From an uncultured Prevotella sp. (lineage in GTDB: Bacteria; Bacteroidota; Bacteroidia; Bacteroidales; Bacteroidaceae), in the NCBI GenBank assembly GCA_900550035.1, contig URQS01000036.1, positions 1 through 33,385 of the forward strand: DNA of 33,385 bases, given 5' to 3'. The notes under the pieces are model-generated. The model worked only from the letters and a program-made list of their open reading frames with translations, made no database searches and was not told the origin of the DNA. Shown one piece after another: positions 25,001-31,832 of the stretch. Every line of letters starts with the position of its first letter. Within the stretch, counting starts at the first letter, position 1. The position numbers were made by a program, and so were the translations under genes.

Positions 25001-26321
25001 TCACAAGGCACTGGCAGCTCGGCACAACAGTGTACATCACCACATAAGGCTCAATGATGTTGTCCACGCTGTCCGTGAACAGCTTGAACCTCCGCGCATT
25101 CAGCAGCACACGCCCAGGCGATATCACACACGTCACCTCCTTCCACTGGTACGGATTCCTGACCGGCTCCCCCGCGCTGTCCTTAGCGCCAGTCTCCCAC
25201 AGCGCGCCAATCTGGTGATACATCGTGATTGCAGGAGCCGAGTCCGTAGCATTGTCCTCAGTCGATGTCGACAGCTTGATTACATTGCCGTGGCTCTTCC
25301 ACCTTATCTGGTCGCCCACCTGCACAATCACATCCCCCGCAGCAGGAGCATCCGGCTCGCCGCCGTTCACAGCCTCATAACCGTAGAACCACCTCTGCGC
25401 AATCACGTTGCCCCCGTCGTCAGTAGTCCTGCCCTCCGCCTTGGCAAACAGCTCAGCCATCGACACCAGCTCGCCGTCATACACCGTAGCCACAGCCACA
25501 CCGCCCCAGCGCAGCACCCTGCCCGTCTCGTCAGCCAGCACCCTCACGCCGCGGCTCGGAAGCATCGCCTCGCCACCCGCAAAATCCCTCACGTTCGACA
25601 GTATCACATAGTCATACAGCTTGCCGTCTTCCAGCGTCTCCTGACCCACACCAATCACCATGCGCCAGTAGTATCTGTTCTGCAGACCGTCGCCCACACC
25701 CGCCTTCACGTTGAACGTCTGGCACAGAGCCATCATGCCCACATGCCACCAGTTCGCAGTCCTCGTCGTGCCGTCGTCAGCCAGAGCATAACACTTATAC
25801 GCCACAACCCTCTTGCCCGCAGCATCAAACACATAAGTCACCTTTGCAATCGTCGAGCCGGCGTTCGAGAAGATGGTCGTGCCCCCCGAGTACGACACCT
25901 TGCGCACCTCCGCACTCGCCGCAAAAAACTTAGCGCGCGCCACGAGATAATCCACGTACATGTGACTCTTGCCGTCATCGCCCATGTACAGGTCGAAGCC
26001 CTGAGCGCCAACCATAACGCGGTCGGCAGGCGTAGACTTAGCGTCATGCACACGGTCCACCACAACGTCGCTCAGCACAGCCCCGCCCTTAGCGTCAAGC
26101 CCCATCTCGCCCTCGCCCAGCTTCAGCCCCTCCATAAAGCGTATCATCTTCTGTGCCGTATCCGCCTTGTCTTTGCGCAGAAAGTTGCCACCGACATTCT
26201 CCACACGCCCCAGCAGCGACAGCATAGCATTGCCTATGCGCTGAGCCGTATTAGCATGAGTGCGGCGCTCGTCGCGGATGCCCTCAAGCTCTTTTTTTAT
26301 AACATCATTATCTGTAGCCAT
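22092..26321 (-). CDS. Large tail protein with collagen-like insert, probable tail tip or fibre
   Basis: The start is the ATG at 26321 (MATDNDVIKKELEGIRDERRTHANTAQRIG), giving 1409 residues. Upstream in-frame codons overlap the previous gene. The N-terminal helix and a segment around GGNFLRKDKADTAQKMIRFMEGL recur in Bacteroides phage tail proteins. A middle region holds a collagen-like stretch (about 525-555, GADGKPGTDGKPGADGADG) and Ig-like strands. A helical SEISNSVKGMRKELTQYDSKIEQTARNIALKVSQ follows, then carbohydrate-binding-like jelly-roll patterns in the last 600 residues. It probably forms the central tail tip or a side fibre. The C-terminal half, below about 24,060, is clearly more AT-rich than the N-terminal half. 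Confidence 0.75.
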   Translation of the reverse strand: MATDNDVIKKELEGIRDERRTHANTAQRIGNAMLSLLGRVENVGGNFLRKDKADTAQKMIRFMEGLKLGEGEMGLDAKGGAVLSDVVVDRVHDAKSTPADRVMVGAQGFDLYMGDDGKSHMYVDYLVARAKFFAASAEVRKVSYSGGTTIFSNAGSTIAKVTYVFDAAGKRVVAYKCYALADDGTTRTANWWHVGMMALCQTFNVKAGVGDGLQNRYYWRMVIGVGQETLEDGKLYDYVILSNVRDFAGGEAMLPSRGVRVLADETGRVLRWGGVAVATVYDGELVSMAELFAKAEGRTTDDGGNVIAQRWFYGYEAVNGGEPDAPAAGDVIVQVGDQIRWKSHGNVIKLSTSTEDNATDSAPAITMYHQIGALWETGAKDSAGEPVRNPYQWKEVTCVISPGRVLLNARRFKLFTDSVDNIIEPYVVMYTVVPSCQCLVRHTATRSTTPEVIGAETVKRVGNTTELLSSSDVKYMADVVWQDGGVETTGLTDVHTRGLYYVKALKIKAYMLKTGQLLAVCDIAVTSDGEQGADGKPGTDGKPGADGADGWDGKDAAVVVINPSVLTVDTVKDGSGNPRVDCSDEKVKADVRIEREGVSIVSECDRYEVVDKMGCAAHIADGGTSRMRIVIDSITRDEYMVGSTKRYIPRTTATATVRIHCSTNNSYYYATLTVNVNVSAVWSELTITSESLSSKYSEISNSVKGMRKELTQYDSKIEQTARNIALKVSQTAVGRKNLLVGSALRRQGEGVFLVGDSFISILEQYNGVNSICCSKRGFTGLKWYYNPYTGGRNVKVEKGKKYHFSVMAKSTTPITVSLEAVWTKNATSVDSAEGYKGPNGSGFVAQKTVETQWVILEGVITVQPDAPYEYIQVDILTILDKDGAFYLCQPMLVEGDEYVGWSLSEEDAEYIGGNLLDNTDTLQVGGNLGVAQGTLRTDDSSYKGFPTRQANLINASAYIDLIQWNFDKSDVLVKGQDYMFSFWAKGNKGGSFACFMYGSQATAAVFVEKENGMSYNTITTIDGHAPISIDEDYAWRKYWVHWRICADDKPKYVMIRCQKGTDLYVSQPKLEYGATVTEYRATKTGYIEDKSVAGKLLEAGIDIDSKQITMTADNTRFRTRSGQEVAVFDENGLNASLVKAQRLETEGAEAAVKIEGGMIAVLGRAGVPNIKFGVNSDGYAVMQYFDNAGNMLYDLGPAGLAKIETQKASMIFSEWIDVRGANLAAPYIKKKTYTSSKGSYSLDFNVASSEANDRLLFGKYAQPGTLVSKNLGFTQLTHLYLYSAPRVDGAIVSDDDSRRGFGNNLDLTKAADGVYFTKEWPLAENGKLTNVATGPYIPADAKIKDNMQGNILLLEGTEVMMMPCCYFSGWMEQRKLTAYLKPVITRLKIFSWQEMQISANSGLTPPIQQ

Positions 26322-26325
26322 ATTT

Positions 26326-26775
26326 TTACATTTGCGAAACACTCCTGTCAATCGTATTCTGTCCGCCCCCGAAGAGCTGCCACAAGAACGACGACACCAG
26401 TCCCTGATAAGTCTGCCCGTAATAGGCAGCCTCGAATTCATTCAGGCGGTGTAAGGAGTACATATATTTTTTACTGAACCAGTCACGTTTCTGCCTGTGG
26501 TGAGGATTGGTCTTCCAGTCCTTCAGAAACTTCAAGTCGCCACCGTTGCCACGGTTGTAGCCATTGCCCACACCACGAGCCACGTATATGCCGTATTCTA
26601 AGAAACGGTGCTCAATAGTAGTCACCGGACCCGGATGCACCACGCCCTGCACCGAACGCGAGAGAGCACCCGTATCGTACACCGGCGGAGCAAACTGCAG
26701 CATCTTCTCCTGCCACATCTTCACCATAAAGTCGCTCCACCCCTGCAACCATTTGGAGTGCTCAGCCTCAGACAT
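26326..26775 (-). CDS. Phage neck or minor tail protein, unassigned
   Basis: From the ATG at 26775 the protein has 149 residues (MSEAEHSKWLQGWSDFMVKMWQEKMLQF). The fragment PPVYDTGALSRSVQGVV and the residue pattern RFLEYGIYVARGVG recall the gp10-like head-tail connector or minor tail proteins, where a 'tGaLr.si' motif precedes a beta domain. The start lies one base after the previous gene's stop, so the two are tightly coupled. An upstream GTG/ATG extension overlapping the previous gene was not used. Function is assigned by position and weak motif only. Confidence 0.5.
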   Translation of the reverse strand: MSEAEHSKWLQGWSDFMVKMWQEKMLQFAPPVYDTGALSRSVQGVVHPGPVTTIEHRFLEYGIYVARGVGNGYNRGNGGDLKFLKDWKTNPHHRQKRDWFSKKYMYSLHRLNEFEAAYYGQTYQGLVSSFLWQLFGGGQNTIDRSVSQM

Positions 26776-26776
26776 G

Positions 26777-27274
26777 TTATTTAACCCACTCCGCTCTGTC
26801 ATAACTGATATCAATAGGTTGCTCGTTGCGTATCATGAAGTACAGCCCCGTCACGCCGTTGTACGAATATCGGGGCAACTCGTTAGAGTAGACGTTGTGA
26901 AGGTCGAGGAACGTCAGGCGCTCATCGCCCAGTTCGTCGCGATCGTGAAGCAGTCGGGAGTGGAACTGCCGGAACAGAGTGCGGCACATATTGAGTTTAG
27001 CTTCACGGTCTGTCATGTCATCAGCACGATAGCCGGCGAGTATGAACACCGTGTACACGTCACGACGGAAGAAGCCGACACCATTACTGAAGGTCTGCTG
27101 CGAGGTCGTGTCGTCAACCATGATGAAGTTACGATGCTTCTTGAAGCCCTGCATAACGCCATCGATGGAGTCAGGGCCGGAGCAGAGGCACGGATAGAAG
27201 CCTTGCTCAGAAGCGAGGCGGTTGTCAGCAGCCAGCTGAGTGAAGTATTCGAGAGCAGGAAAGAGGTCTTTCAT
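26777..27274 (-). CDS. Phage structural protein, unassigned (tail-completion position)
   Basis: This 165-aa protein has no signal or membrane segment. It starts MKDLFPALEYFTQLAADNRLASEQGFYPCLCSG and has a mixed alpha/beta pattern with FFRRDVYTVFILAGYRADDMTDREAKLNMCRTLFRQF. The size and position between a connector-like gene and a short downstream tail gene would suit a tail terminator or completion protein, but I recognise no specific family. Heptamer repeats fill the gap to the upstream gene. Confidence 0.5.
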   Translation of the reverse strand: MKDLFPALEYFTQLAADNRLASEQGFYPCLCSGPDSIDGVMQGFKKHRNFIMVDDTTSQQTFSNGVGFFRRDVYTVFILAGYRADDMTDREAKLNMCRTLFRQFHSRLLHDRDELGDERLTFLDLHNVYSNELPRYSYNGVTGLYFMIRNEQPIDISYDRAEWVK

Positions 27275-27285
27275 AATGTGTAATG

Positions 27286-27306
27286 TTGAATGTTGAGTGT
27301 TAAGTG
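27286..27306 (-). repeat. Heptamer spacer containing the upstream stop codon
   Basis: Units TTGAATG, TTGAGTG and TTAAGTG read on the plus strand. The stop of the 250-aa gene (TAA at 27302-27300) lies inside the third unit, so that protein ends in Asn-Thr encoded by the repeat. Confidence 0.85.
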
Positions 27307-28052
27307 TTGGGGTACTTGCGTCGGAACTCTTCTGCCTGCTTGGCCTTAGCGTCGAGTTCGGTCAGGGCACGCCAGCAGTCTACAGCCTTCACAGCAGCCT
27401 CCTTTGTCACGTCGCCGTCTGTCAGAGCACGTAGCTGTACGTTGATGCTCTCTATAACCGAGAGGTCAGAAATATCATCGTCGCCTTTTGACTTGCGGAA
27501 CAGGTTAGGGAAAGCATGCGACATGACATATTTAATATGACCGAACCACGCCAGCACACCCACACGCTCCGCAGCAGTCAGCGTCAGCTCCGCAGGGCGT
27601 GAGCCGTCGGCCCTACGGTAGAGAAACGAGGCGAGAATGTCTATCTGGTCATCGTCACGGTTCATCAAGAACCGCTGATACCTCTGCTCCATGCACAGAT
27701 ACTCGTGGAAGCTAATTATGCGCCCCGTCTCAGCATCCTCTTGAAGCAGAGCGTTGACAGCCTTAAGACCCTGCACAACCTCCAACCGATTGTCCATCGT
27801 CTCCAAGCTGTCAACAAACTCCAGCTGCCCTAAGAATGAATGTATCTGCCACGGCTTCAGATAAAACACCCTGCCATCCTTCGAGCACTTCCAACCCCAG
27901 CGGTTTTTCTCGATTAAATATACACCCGCAAATCTGATAAACATGTAGGTTTTTACAACCACCGGGTCGGCGAAGGTCGCCAGAAGAAACAGCACGTACC
28001 GCAGCTGCTCTTGGCTCAGCTCACGCCACGAAGTAGGACAGCTTAATTCCAT
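27300..28052 (-). CDS. Phage-associated hypothetical protein, 250 aa
   Basis: The protein is largely helical, starting MELSCPTSWRELSQEQLRYVLFLLATFADPVVV, with a Trp/Lys-rich turn (KNRWGWKCSKDGRVFYLKPWQIHSFLGQLEFVDS) and a charged C-terminal helix ending EEFRRKYPNT. It lies in the connector region next to the DUF6712-like gene. The last two residues, NT, come from the heptamer spacer that carries the stop. I do not recognise a family; a tail-assembly or connector accessory role is only positional. Confidence 0.55.
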   Translation of the reverse strand: MELSCPTSWRELSQEQLRYVLFLLATFADPVVVKTYMFIRFAGVYLIEKNRWGWKCSKDGRVFYLKPWQIHSFLGQLEFVDSLETMDNRLEVVQGLKAVNALLQEDAETGRIISFHEYLCMEQRYQRFLMNRDDDQIDILASFLYRRADGSRPAELTLTAAERVGVLAWFGHIKYVMSHAFPNLFRKSKGDDDISDLSVIESINVQLRALTDGDVTKEAAVKAVDCWRALTELDAKAKQAEEFRRKYPNT

Positions 28053-28056
28053 AATG

Positions 28057-28084
28057 TTGAATGTTGAGTGTTGAATGTTGAATG
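28057..28084 (-). repeat. Heptamer spacer between the 279-aa and 250-aa genes
   Basis: Four units of TTGAATG/TTGAGTG fill the gap from just after the stop at 28086 to four bases before the next ATG. Confidence 0.85.
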
Positions 28085-28085
28085 T

Positions 28086-28925
28086 TTAGCCGTTAAAGAG
28101 GAAAGCCGTCGACTCCTTCTTGTTGCCGAACGGCTCCACGTGCGCAGCCTTGTACGCATCGCTCCCGTGATACAGCCGGTACACCTCGCCGTTGCCCTCT
28201 AGCTCACGCTCCATACGGCGCCACAGAGCCGTGCCCCGCACGTCCTCGCTGCTCGCAGCGGCACGGTCCGTCAAGTCGCACGTCAGCTGCAGCGCAGTCG
28301 TATAAGCCGTCAGACGGTCGTGGTCGTCACGGCGGTAAGCGTCCAGCAAGTCGTCTGTCTGCTCGTCGCCGAAGCGCACACGCAGCAGCTCGTCTGTGCG
28401 CTGGATAATAGGCTGCATGTTCTGCCAGTCTTTATACGAGTAAGCCCCCGAGCTCGCCGACGCAAAGAAGAAGTAATGATCGGTATAAACATAGCGTATC
28501 GCACGCACAGCCTTAGCCGTGCAGCCCCACTCTGGCGAGCGCAGCAGATGCACCGTCATGGCTCGTGCTCGGCACAGAGCCGTGCGCAGCTGTGCCTCAA
28601 GCGCATCGACACGCTGCTTGCTCGCAGGCGACACCGTGTCGTTGCTCACTATGCCGAAGCCCGTAGGCGTAAGCACTAGGTCAAGCTGGCGCAGCACCTG
28701 GAGAAAGCCGTCTATGCACACCATCATCTTAAAGTAACGCTTTAAGGCAGTGCTCTCCTCAGCAGCCATAACCTGCTGAATGCCAACATCGCCAAGCAAT
28801 GTGATGCAGTAATTGTCGAGAGCCGTATCGATAGCAGGCTTCACCGACTCGAACACCTCGTCATGAGCGCTCATGCCCACCGGCAGCGACCACTCAAAGT
28901 CTTGTTTGTCAATCACTATGTCCAT
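28086..28925 (-). CDS. DUF6712-like phage connector-region protein
   Basis: This 279-aa protein is mostly helical, with FESVKPAIDTALDNYCITLLGD early, a central KQRVDALEAQLRTALCRARAMTVHLLRSPEW helix, and YTDHYFFFASASSGAYSYKDWQNMQPIIQRTDELLRVRFGDEQ. The overall pattern and its place right after the portal recall the DUF6712 proteins of Bacteroides phages, which occupy a neck or connector position; the family name is from recall. The spacer before the start is a perfect seven-unit heptamer array. A role in the head-tail joint is inferred. Confidence 0.5.
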   Translation of the reverse strand: MDIVIDKQDFEWSLPVGMSAHDEVFESVKPAIDTALDNYCITLLGDVGIQQVMAAEESTALKRYFKMMVCIDGFLQVLRQLDLVLTPTGFGIVSNDTVSPASKQRVDALEAQLRTALCRARAMTVHLLRSPEWGCTAKAVRAIRYVYTDHYFFFASASSGAYSYKDWQNMQPIIQRTDELLRVRFGDEQTDDLLDAYRRDDHDRLTAYTTALQLTCDLTDRAAASSEDVRGTALWRRMERELEGNGEVYRLYHGSDAYKAAHVEPFGNKKESTAFLFNG

Positions 28926-28929
28926 AGAG

Positions 28930-28978
28930 TTAAGTGTTAAGTGTTAAGTGTTAAGTGTTAAGTGTTAAGTGTTAAGTG
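28930..28978 (-). repeat. Perfect (TTAAGTG)x7 heptamer array after the portal gene
   Basis: Seven identical 7-bp units (CACTTAA on the coding strand) run from inside the portal stop codon to four bases before the next ATG. As a pure microsatellite it should be prone to slippage, changing the distance between portal stop and downstream start in 7-nt steps without altering either protein. Confidence 0.92.
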
Positions 28979-30420
28979 TTGGCGTTGGCATCGCCCGACA
29001 CCTTTTTGGCATCCTTATTCTCGTCGAGCGTAGTCAGCATCAGCATCGGCACGTCTACCGTAGCCCGCTCATTCCACTCGTTGTAGTGTAGAATCACGTG
29101 GTATGGCTTGCACATCACGTCGTGCCAAGGCTTCTCCAGAGCCTGCTTCAGCGTGAAGAGCTCGCGCTTGTCGCTGCCCGAGTTGTTCATCTGGCTCTTG
29201 CCAGGAGTAGCCCCCACAAGGTTAGGATGCACCCCATGGGCGAAGCACAGAGCGTTTGAAGCCTCGCTCATGTCGTCGCTCCAGTTGCCGCCCTCCTTCT
29301 TGCCAGCATCGTTCAGGGGCACTATGCGCACCATGCGGTTCTCCTTGCCGTTAGGGTCTACGTAGTAGCCCGATATCATCGCCTTGCCGGCATTCTCTAT
29401 GCCCGTCACGAAGTCTATGATGTTCTGCTTCTCCTGCTCCTTGCGCTCACGGCGCTTGCGCTCGTCGCTTATGCACTCGTTGTCACACACATTATCCCAG
29501 TAGTCGTCGTGCACCTCTATCTGAACCCTTGGGGCCGACGTGTTCTTTATCATGTAGCGCTTGCCTATACCTATCAGCCGGTATATGTCAAACCACGCAT
29601 CCCTGAATATCGACGAGTAGTAGGGCAGGGGGTACACCTGGCAGCCTGGTGTCGCCATACGGCTCACGATAGCAAACTTGCGCTGCTTCGTCGCCTTCAG
29701 CTTCAGCCCCGTAGCAGGGTCAGGCTCCAGCCCCATGCGCACACGCAGGTCGCCCAGCGGGTCCCAGTAGTCAAGCAGCTCTATACACTCTATGTTCTGC
29801 TCGTTGAAGAAGCCCAGCCGCCAGTCGCCGTAGAACACATGCTCGGCATTGCCCGACTGCGTGCTCCCACCATACTCAAAGCGGCAGTACGCAGCATCCT
29901 TGTTGCGCACCTTCACGATCCTGGTGCCGTCGCGCGAGAGGATTATCACAGTCACCGAGAACGAGTAGAACTTCATGTCCGTAGCCTGCTCCAGAAACAC
30001 CTCCTGCAGCGAGTTGCGCAGGCAGAAGTCCAGTATCTCCTTGTCCGTAATGTCGAGCTTCGTCTTGCGGTCTACGAAGCGCAGCCCCTGCCCGTAGCAC
30101 GAAGTTACGTTAAACTGCTGGCACTGGGCAGTCACCATATTGCTCATAATCTCTTTGCGCACACGGTAGGGCAGCTGGTCGTCGCAGCCCCATTGCACAT
30201 ATTTGTACGCACGGTCACCCACCTTTATGTCACGGATGCCCTGCATTCCCGGCACATCCTCGTCGTCGAACACCTCGCACGAGTCGCCGCCATACTCCGA
30301 GTTCACCGAAGCCACAGCCCTCGAAGCCCCGAAGCCCGAAGGCACTATATGGTAGCGGCGGAAGCCATCTGCATCAGGCCCGGCCGAAGTCGCCTGCAGA
30401 GTAGTATTGGTTTTTGTCAT
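28972..30420 (-). CDS. Portal-like phage protein
   Basis: This 482-aa protein has the pattern of portal proteins: an early YVQWGCDDQLPYRVRKEIMSNMVTAQCQQFNVTSCYGQGLRF motif (the WG-D-lP / yG-Gl signature seen in Bacteroidota portals), a middle alpha/beta domain, an acidic-basic helix (ERKRRERKEQEKQNIIDFV), and a C-terminal region with ALCFAHGVHPNLVGATPGKSQMNNSGSDKRELFTLKQALEKPW typical of the portal crown side. Portals form the ring through which DNA passes at the capsid vertex. Its start overlaps the stop of the 80-aa gene (ATGA). Its presence without recognisable terminase or capsid genes nearby is odd. The C-terminus (ANT) reads into the heptamer array. Confidence 0.72.
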   Translation of the reverse strand: MTKTNTTLQATSAGPDADGFRRYHIVPSGFGASRAVASVNSEYGGDSCEVFDDEDVPGMQGIRDIKVGDRAYKYVQWGCDDQLPYRVRKEIMSNMVTAQCQQFNVTSCYGQGLRFVDRKTKLDITDKEILDFCLRNSLQEVFLEQATDMKFYSFSVTVIILSRDGTRIVKVRNKDAAYCRFEYGGSTQSGNAEHVFYGDWRLGFFNEQNIECIELLDYWDPLGDLRVRMGLEPDPATGLKLKATKQRKFAIVSRMATPGCQVYPLPYYSSIFRDAWFDIYRLIGIGKRYMIKNTSAPRVQIEVHDDYWDNVCDNECISDERKRRERKEQEKQNIIDFVTGIENAGKAMISGYYVDPNGKENRMVRIVPLNDAGKKEGGNWSDDMSEASNALCFAHGVHPNLVGATPGKSQMNNSGSDKRELFTLKQALEKPWHDVMCKPYHVILHYNEWNERATVDVPMLMLTTLDENKDAKKVSGDANANT

Positions 30421-30659
30421 AAGAACACACGTTTATTGTTAATGAAGAATATGAATATCTGGGGCAGCGTGCGCAGCTCACGGTTCTTAGGGTTGCGCAG
30501 ACGGATGTAGCCGCCACGCCAGTTCACGTGATGCACCAGCCACCCCTTATAGTGCAGCACCTTGCCCGTGCCTCCCTCCCAAGCCCTCACGTCTACGAGC
30601 GTGCGGTGTTGGTAAGCCTGGTCAAGCAGGCGTAGCATGTCGCTGAAATGAATTGCCAT
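30417..30659 (-). CDS. Small phage hypothetical protein, 80 aa
   Basis: The protein has an N-terminal helix (FSDMLRLLDQAYQHR), then a beta-rich core with VRAWEGGTGKVLHYKGWLVHHVNWRGGYIRLRNPKNRELRTLP and a hydrophobic end (QIFIFFINNKRVFL). It shares one base with the upstream stop (TGATG) and four with the portal start (ATGA), so it is almost certainly translated as part of the operon. No family is recognised. Confidence 0.6.
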   Translation of the reverse strand: MAIHFSDMLRLLDQAYQHRTLVDVRAWEGGTGKVLHYKGWLVHHVNWRGGYIRLRNPKNRELRTLPQIFIFFINNKRVFL

Positions 30660-31702
30660 CAGTTGAAAGTATTGTCGAAAGTATTGTCGAAGATACGGCC
30701 CGACCGCAGCACGTCAACGACGTTGTGGTTGCGCTGGGCATACTGGTACGTGAAGGTGAAGCGGGGCAGCTCGTCGTCGTCGTTGCTGTATTCCGATTTC
30801 GAGTCTGTTATGGTCACCTCCTTGCCCACGTTGGCATGCCCGTCCTTGAAGTTCACCACGTGCACCTCCTGCGAGCGCAGCAGCTCGTCGGCCCAGTTCG
30901 CCATCGCAAACGTCATGATGCCCGTGTCAGCCTTGAACTGTCGGGTCTCCACGATGTTGTAGTTGCGGTTGTAGCGGCCTATGTAGCCGCTGTCACGCTT
31001 ATAGCTTGGTGCTACGGTGTGAGTGCCCGTGCAGTAGAGCAGCTCCTCCACGCCAAACGAGTTAACGAATACCAGAACCGGGGCACAGTCGGGCTCGTCA
31101 AAGTCGATTGTGAACCGGAAGCTGCGCGCCCCAGCCTGGACATCATAACATACCAGAACCTTGCCGTCAGCCACAAACTTATTGGCCGATACGTCTATAG
31201 TTGTATACTTGTCATTGCCTGCCACCACATCAGCATCAAACGCCTTCGTCGACCCGTCGTCATATTCAGCCGTCACCTTAGCCGCCTCCGTGCCGATGAA
31301 GTGCAGGTATTCCAGGCGGTTCAGTGCCGTCACCTTCTCGCCCTCAAGCAGCGTGAGGAAGCGCTTGGCCATGAAGTCGGCGGCACTCATGCCTATGTCG
31401 GCAGCGCTATATATTATGTCGGCGCTTATCGTCTTCGTGTCAGCAGCGTCCGAGCTGTCGGTCTGCTCCACTATCTTTATGCCAAGCGCTATCTTAAGGC
31501 TCTGGCGGGCGTAAGGCCCAAGCAGGCAGTCGAGTTCGCAGAGCTGTATCTTACCCCCTACGGGATACAGACGCTCGTTGTATATCTCCACGCCGTCTAC
31601 TGTCATCACCACGGCAGCACGATACCCACCGATGCCGAACTCCACGTCGGGGATGTTGGCAGAAAAGCACGTAGCCGGTATTGATTGAGTGATTGTTATC
31701 AT
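30659..31702 (-). CDS. First gene of the late run, beta-rich phage structural protein
   Basis: This 347-aa protein begins MITITQSIPATCFSANIPDVEFGIGGYRAAVVMTVDGVEIYNERLYPVGGKIQL and is rich in beta strands. The C-terminal part (VFVNSFGVEELLYCTG...RNYNIVETRQFKADTG...ITDSKSEYSNDDDELPRFTFTYQYAQRNHNVVDV) looks like a Bacteroides phage tail or baseplate family. It ends in a 12-bp tandem duplication coding FDNTFDNTFN. The length is near that of major capsid proteins, but the sequence and position give no support for that. It lies just downstream of a -7-type promoter and heads the leftward operon. Confidence 0.6.
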   Translation of the reverse strand: MITITQSIPATCFSANIPDVEFGIGGYRAAVVMTVDGVEIYNERLYPVGGKIQLCELDCLLGPYARQSLKIALGIKIVEQTDSSDAADTKTISADIIYSAADIGMSAADFMAKRFLTLLEGEKVTALNRLEYLHFIGTEAAKVTAEYDDGSTKAFDADVVAGNDKYTTIDVSANKFVADGKVLVCYDVQAGARSFRFTIDFDEPDCAPVLVFVNSFGVEELLYCTGTHTVAPSYKRDSGYIGRYNRNYNIVETRQFKADTGIMTFAMANWADELLRSQEVHVVNFKDGHANVGKEVTITDSKSEYSNDDDELPRFTFTYQYAQRNHNVVDVLRSGRIFDNTFDNTFN

Positions 31703-31727
31703 CGCTATTCTTTTTTTTTATCTGTCA

Positions 31728-31735
31728 CAAAGATA
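31728..31735 (-). promoter_or_regulatory. Possible promoter heading the late operon
   Basis: The minus strand reads TATCTTTG, a full -7 match, 25 bp before the ATG at 31702. The nearest upstream TTTG is 26 bp away, longer than the usual 19-21 bp, so a phage activator may be needed. The rest of the gap from 31703 to 31832 contains the 20-bp repeat and no gene. Confidence 0.5.
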
Positions 31736-31804
31736 GCTAACTAAGCCCGAACCTAAGAATACAAAAAAAGCGACGTACCCTATTCTCATAGAACACGCCG
31801 CCAG

Positions 31805-31824
31805 ACAATGTAAAAAAATGTACT
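31805..31824 (+). repeat. Right copy of the 20-bp direct repeat (candidate attR core)
   Basis: ACAATGTAAAAAAATGTACT is identical to 10650-10669. Here the embedded ATG opens only a seven-codon frame (MYYMILQ) before a stop, so no integrase start is duplicated at this end. Confidence 0.65.
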
Positions 31825-31832
31825 ATATGATA

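Larger units (their letters stand above)
10650..31824. mobile_element. Candidate 21-kb integrase-bearing tail/lysis element (prophage-derived)
   Basis: A perfect 20-bp direct repeat brackets a tyrosine integrase and a leftward phage late-gene run containing a portal-like protein, tail and fibre proteins, a tape measure and a complete lysis set. No terminase, capsid or protease gene is recognisable inside. A -7-type promoter for the late run sits about 70 bp inside the right repeat, and the integrase starts at the left repeat, so the gene layout fits the repeat boundaries. The alternative is a larger prophage with its left end at the initiator tRNA and its right end outside the window. The borders are therefore hypothetical, although the phage origin is secure. 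Confidence 0.55.

Noticed and set aside
26322..26441. 40-residue extension of the 1409-aa protein
   Set aside because: It lies within the upstream gene and is Arg/Cys-rich; the ATG at 26321 follows that gene's stop by four bases.
24030..26477. 815-codon plus-strand frame antisense to the 1409-aa tail gene
   Set aside because: The product is mostly His, Arg, Ser and Pro with no domain pattern, the frame follows the GC-rich part of the real gene, and the opposite strand has clear phage protein features and coupled starts.
28930..28978. CRISPR-like array
   Set aside because: The units are only 7 bp, directly adjoining, with no spacers and no cas genes.
29509..30510. 333-codon plus-strand frame antisense to the portal gene
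   Set aside because: The composition is His/Arg/Leu-rich without structure, and the portal frame on the other strand is well supported.
30653..31684. 343-codon plus-strand frame antisense to the first late gene
   Set aside because: It is a GC-driven shadow with V/R-rich low-information sequence and no spacing logic with neighbours.
30659..31702. 347-aa protein as the major capsid protein
   Set aside because: Only the length fits. The sequence looks like a beta-rich tail or baseplate family, and it lies before rather than after the portal, with no scaffold or protease gene.
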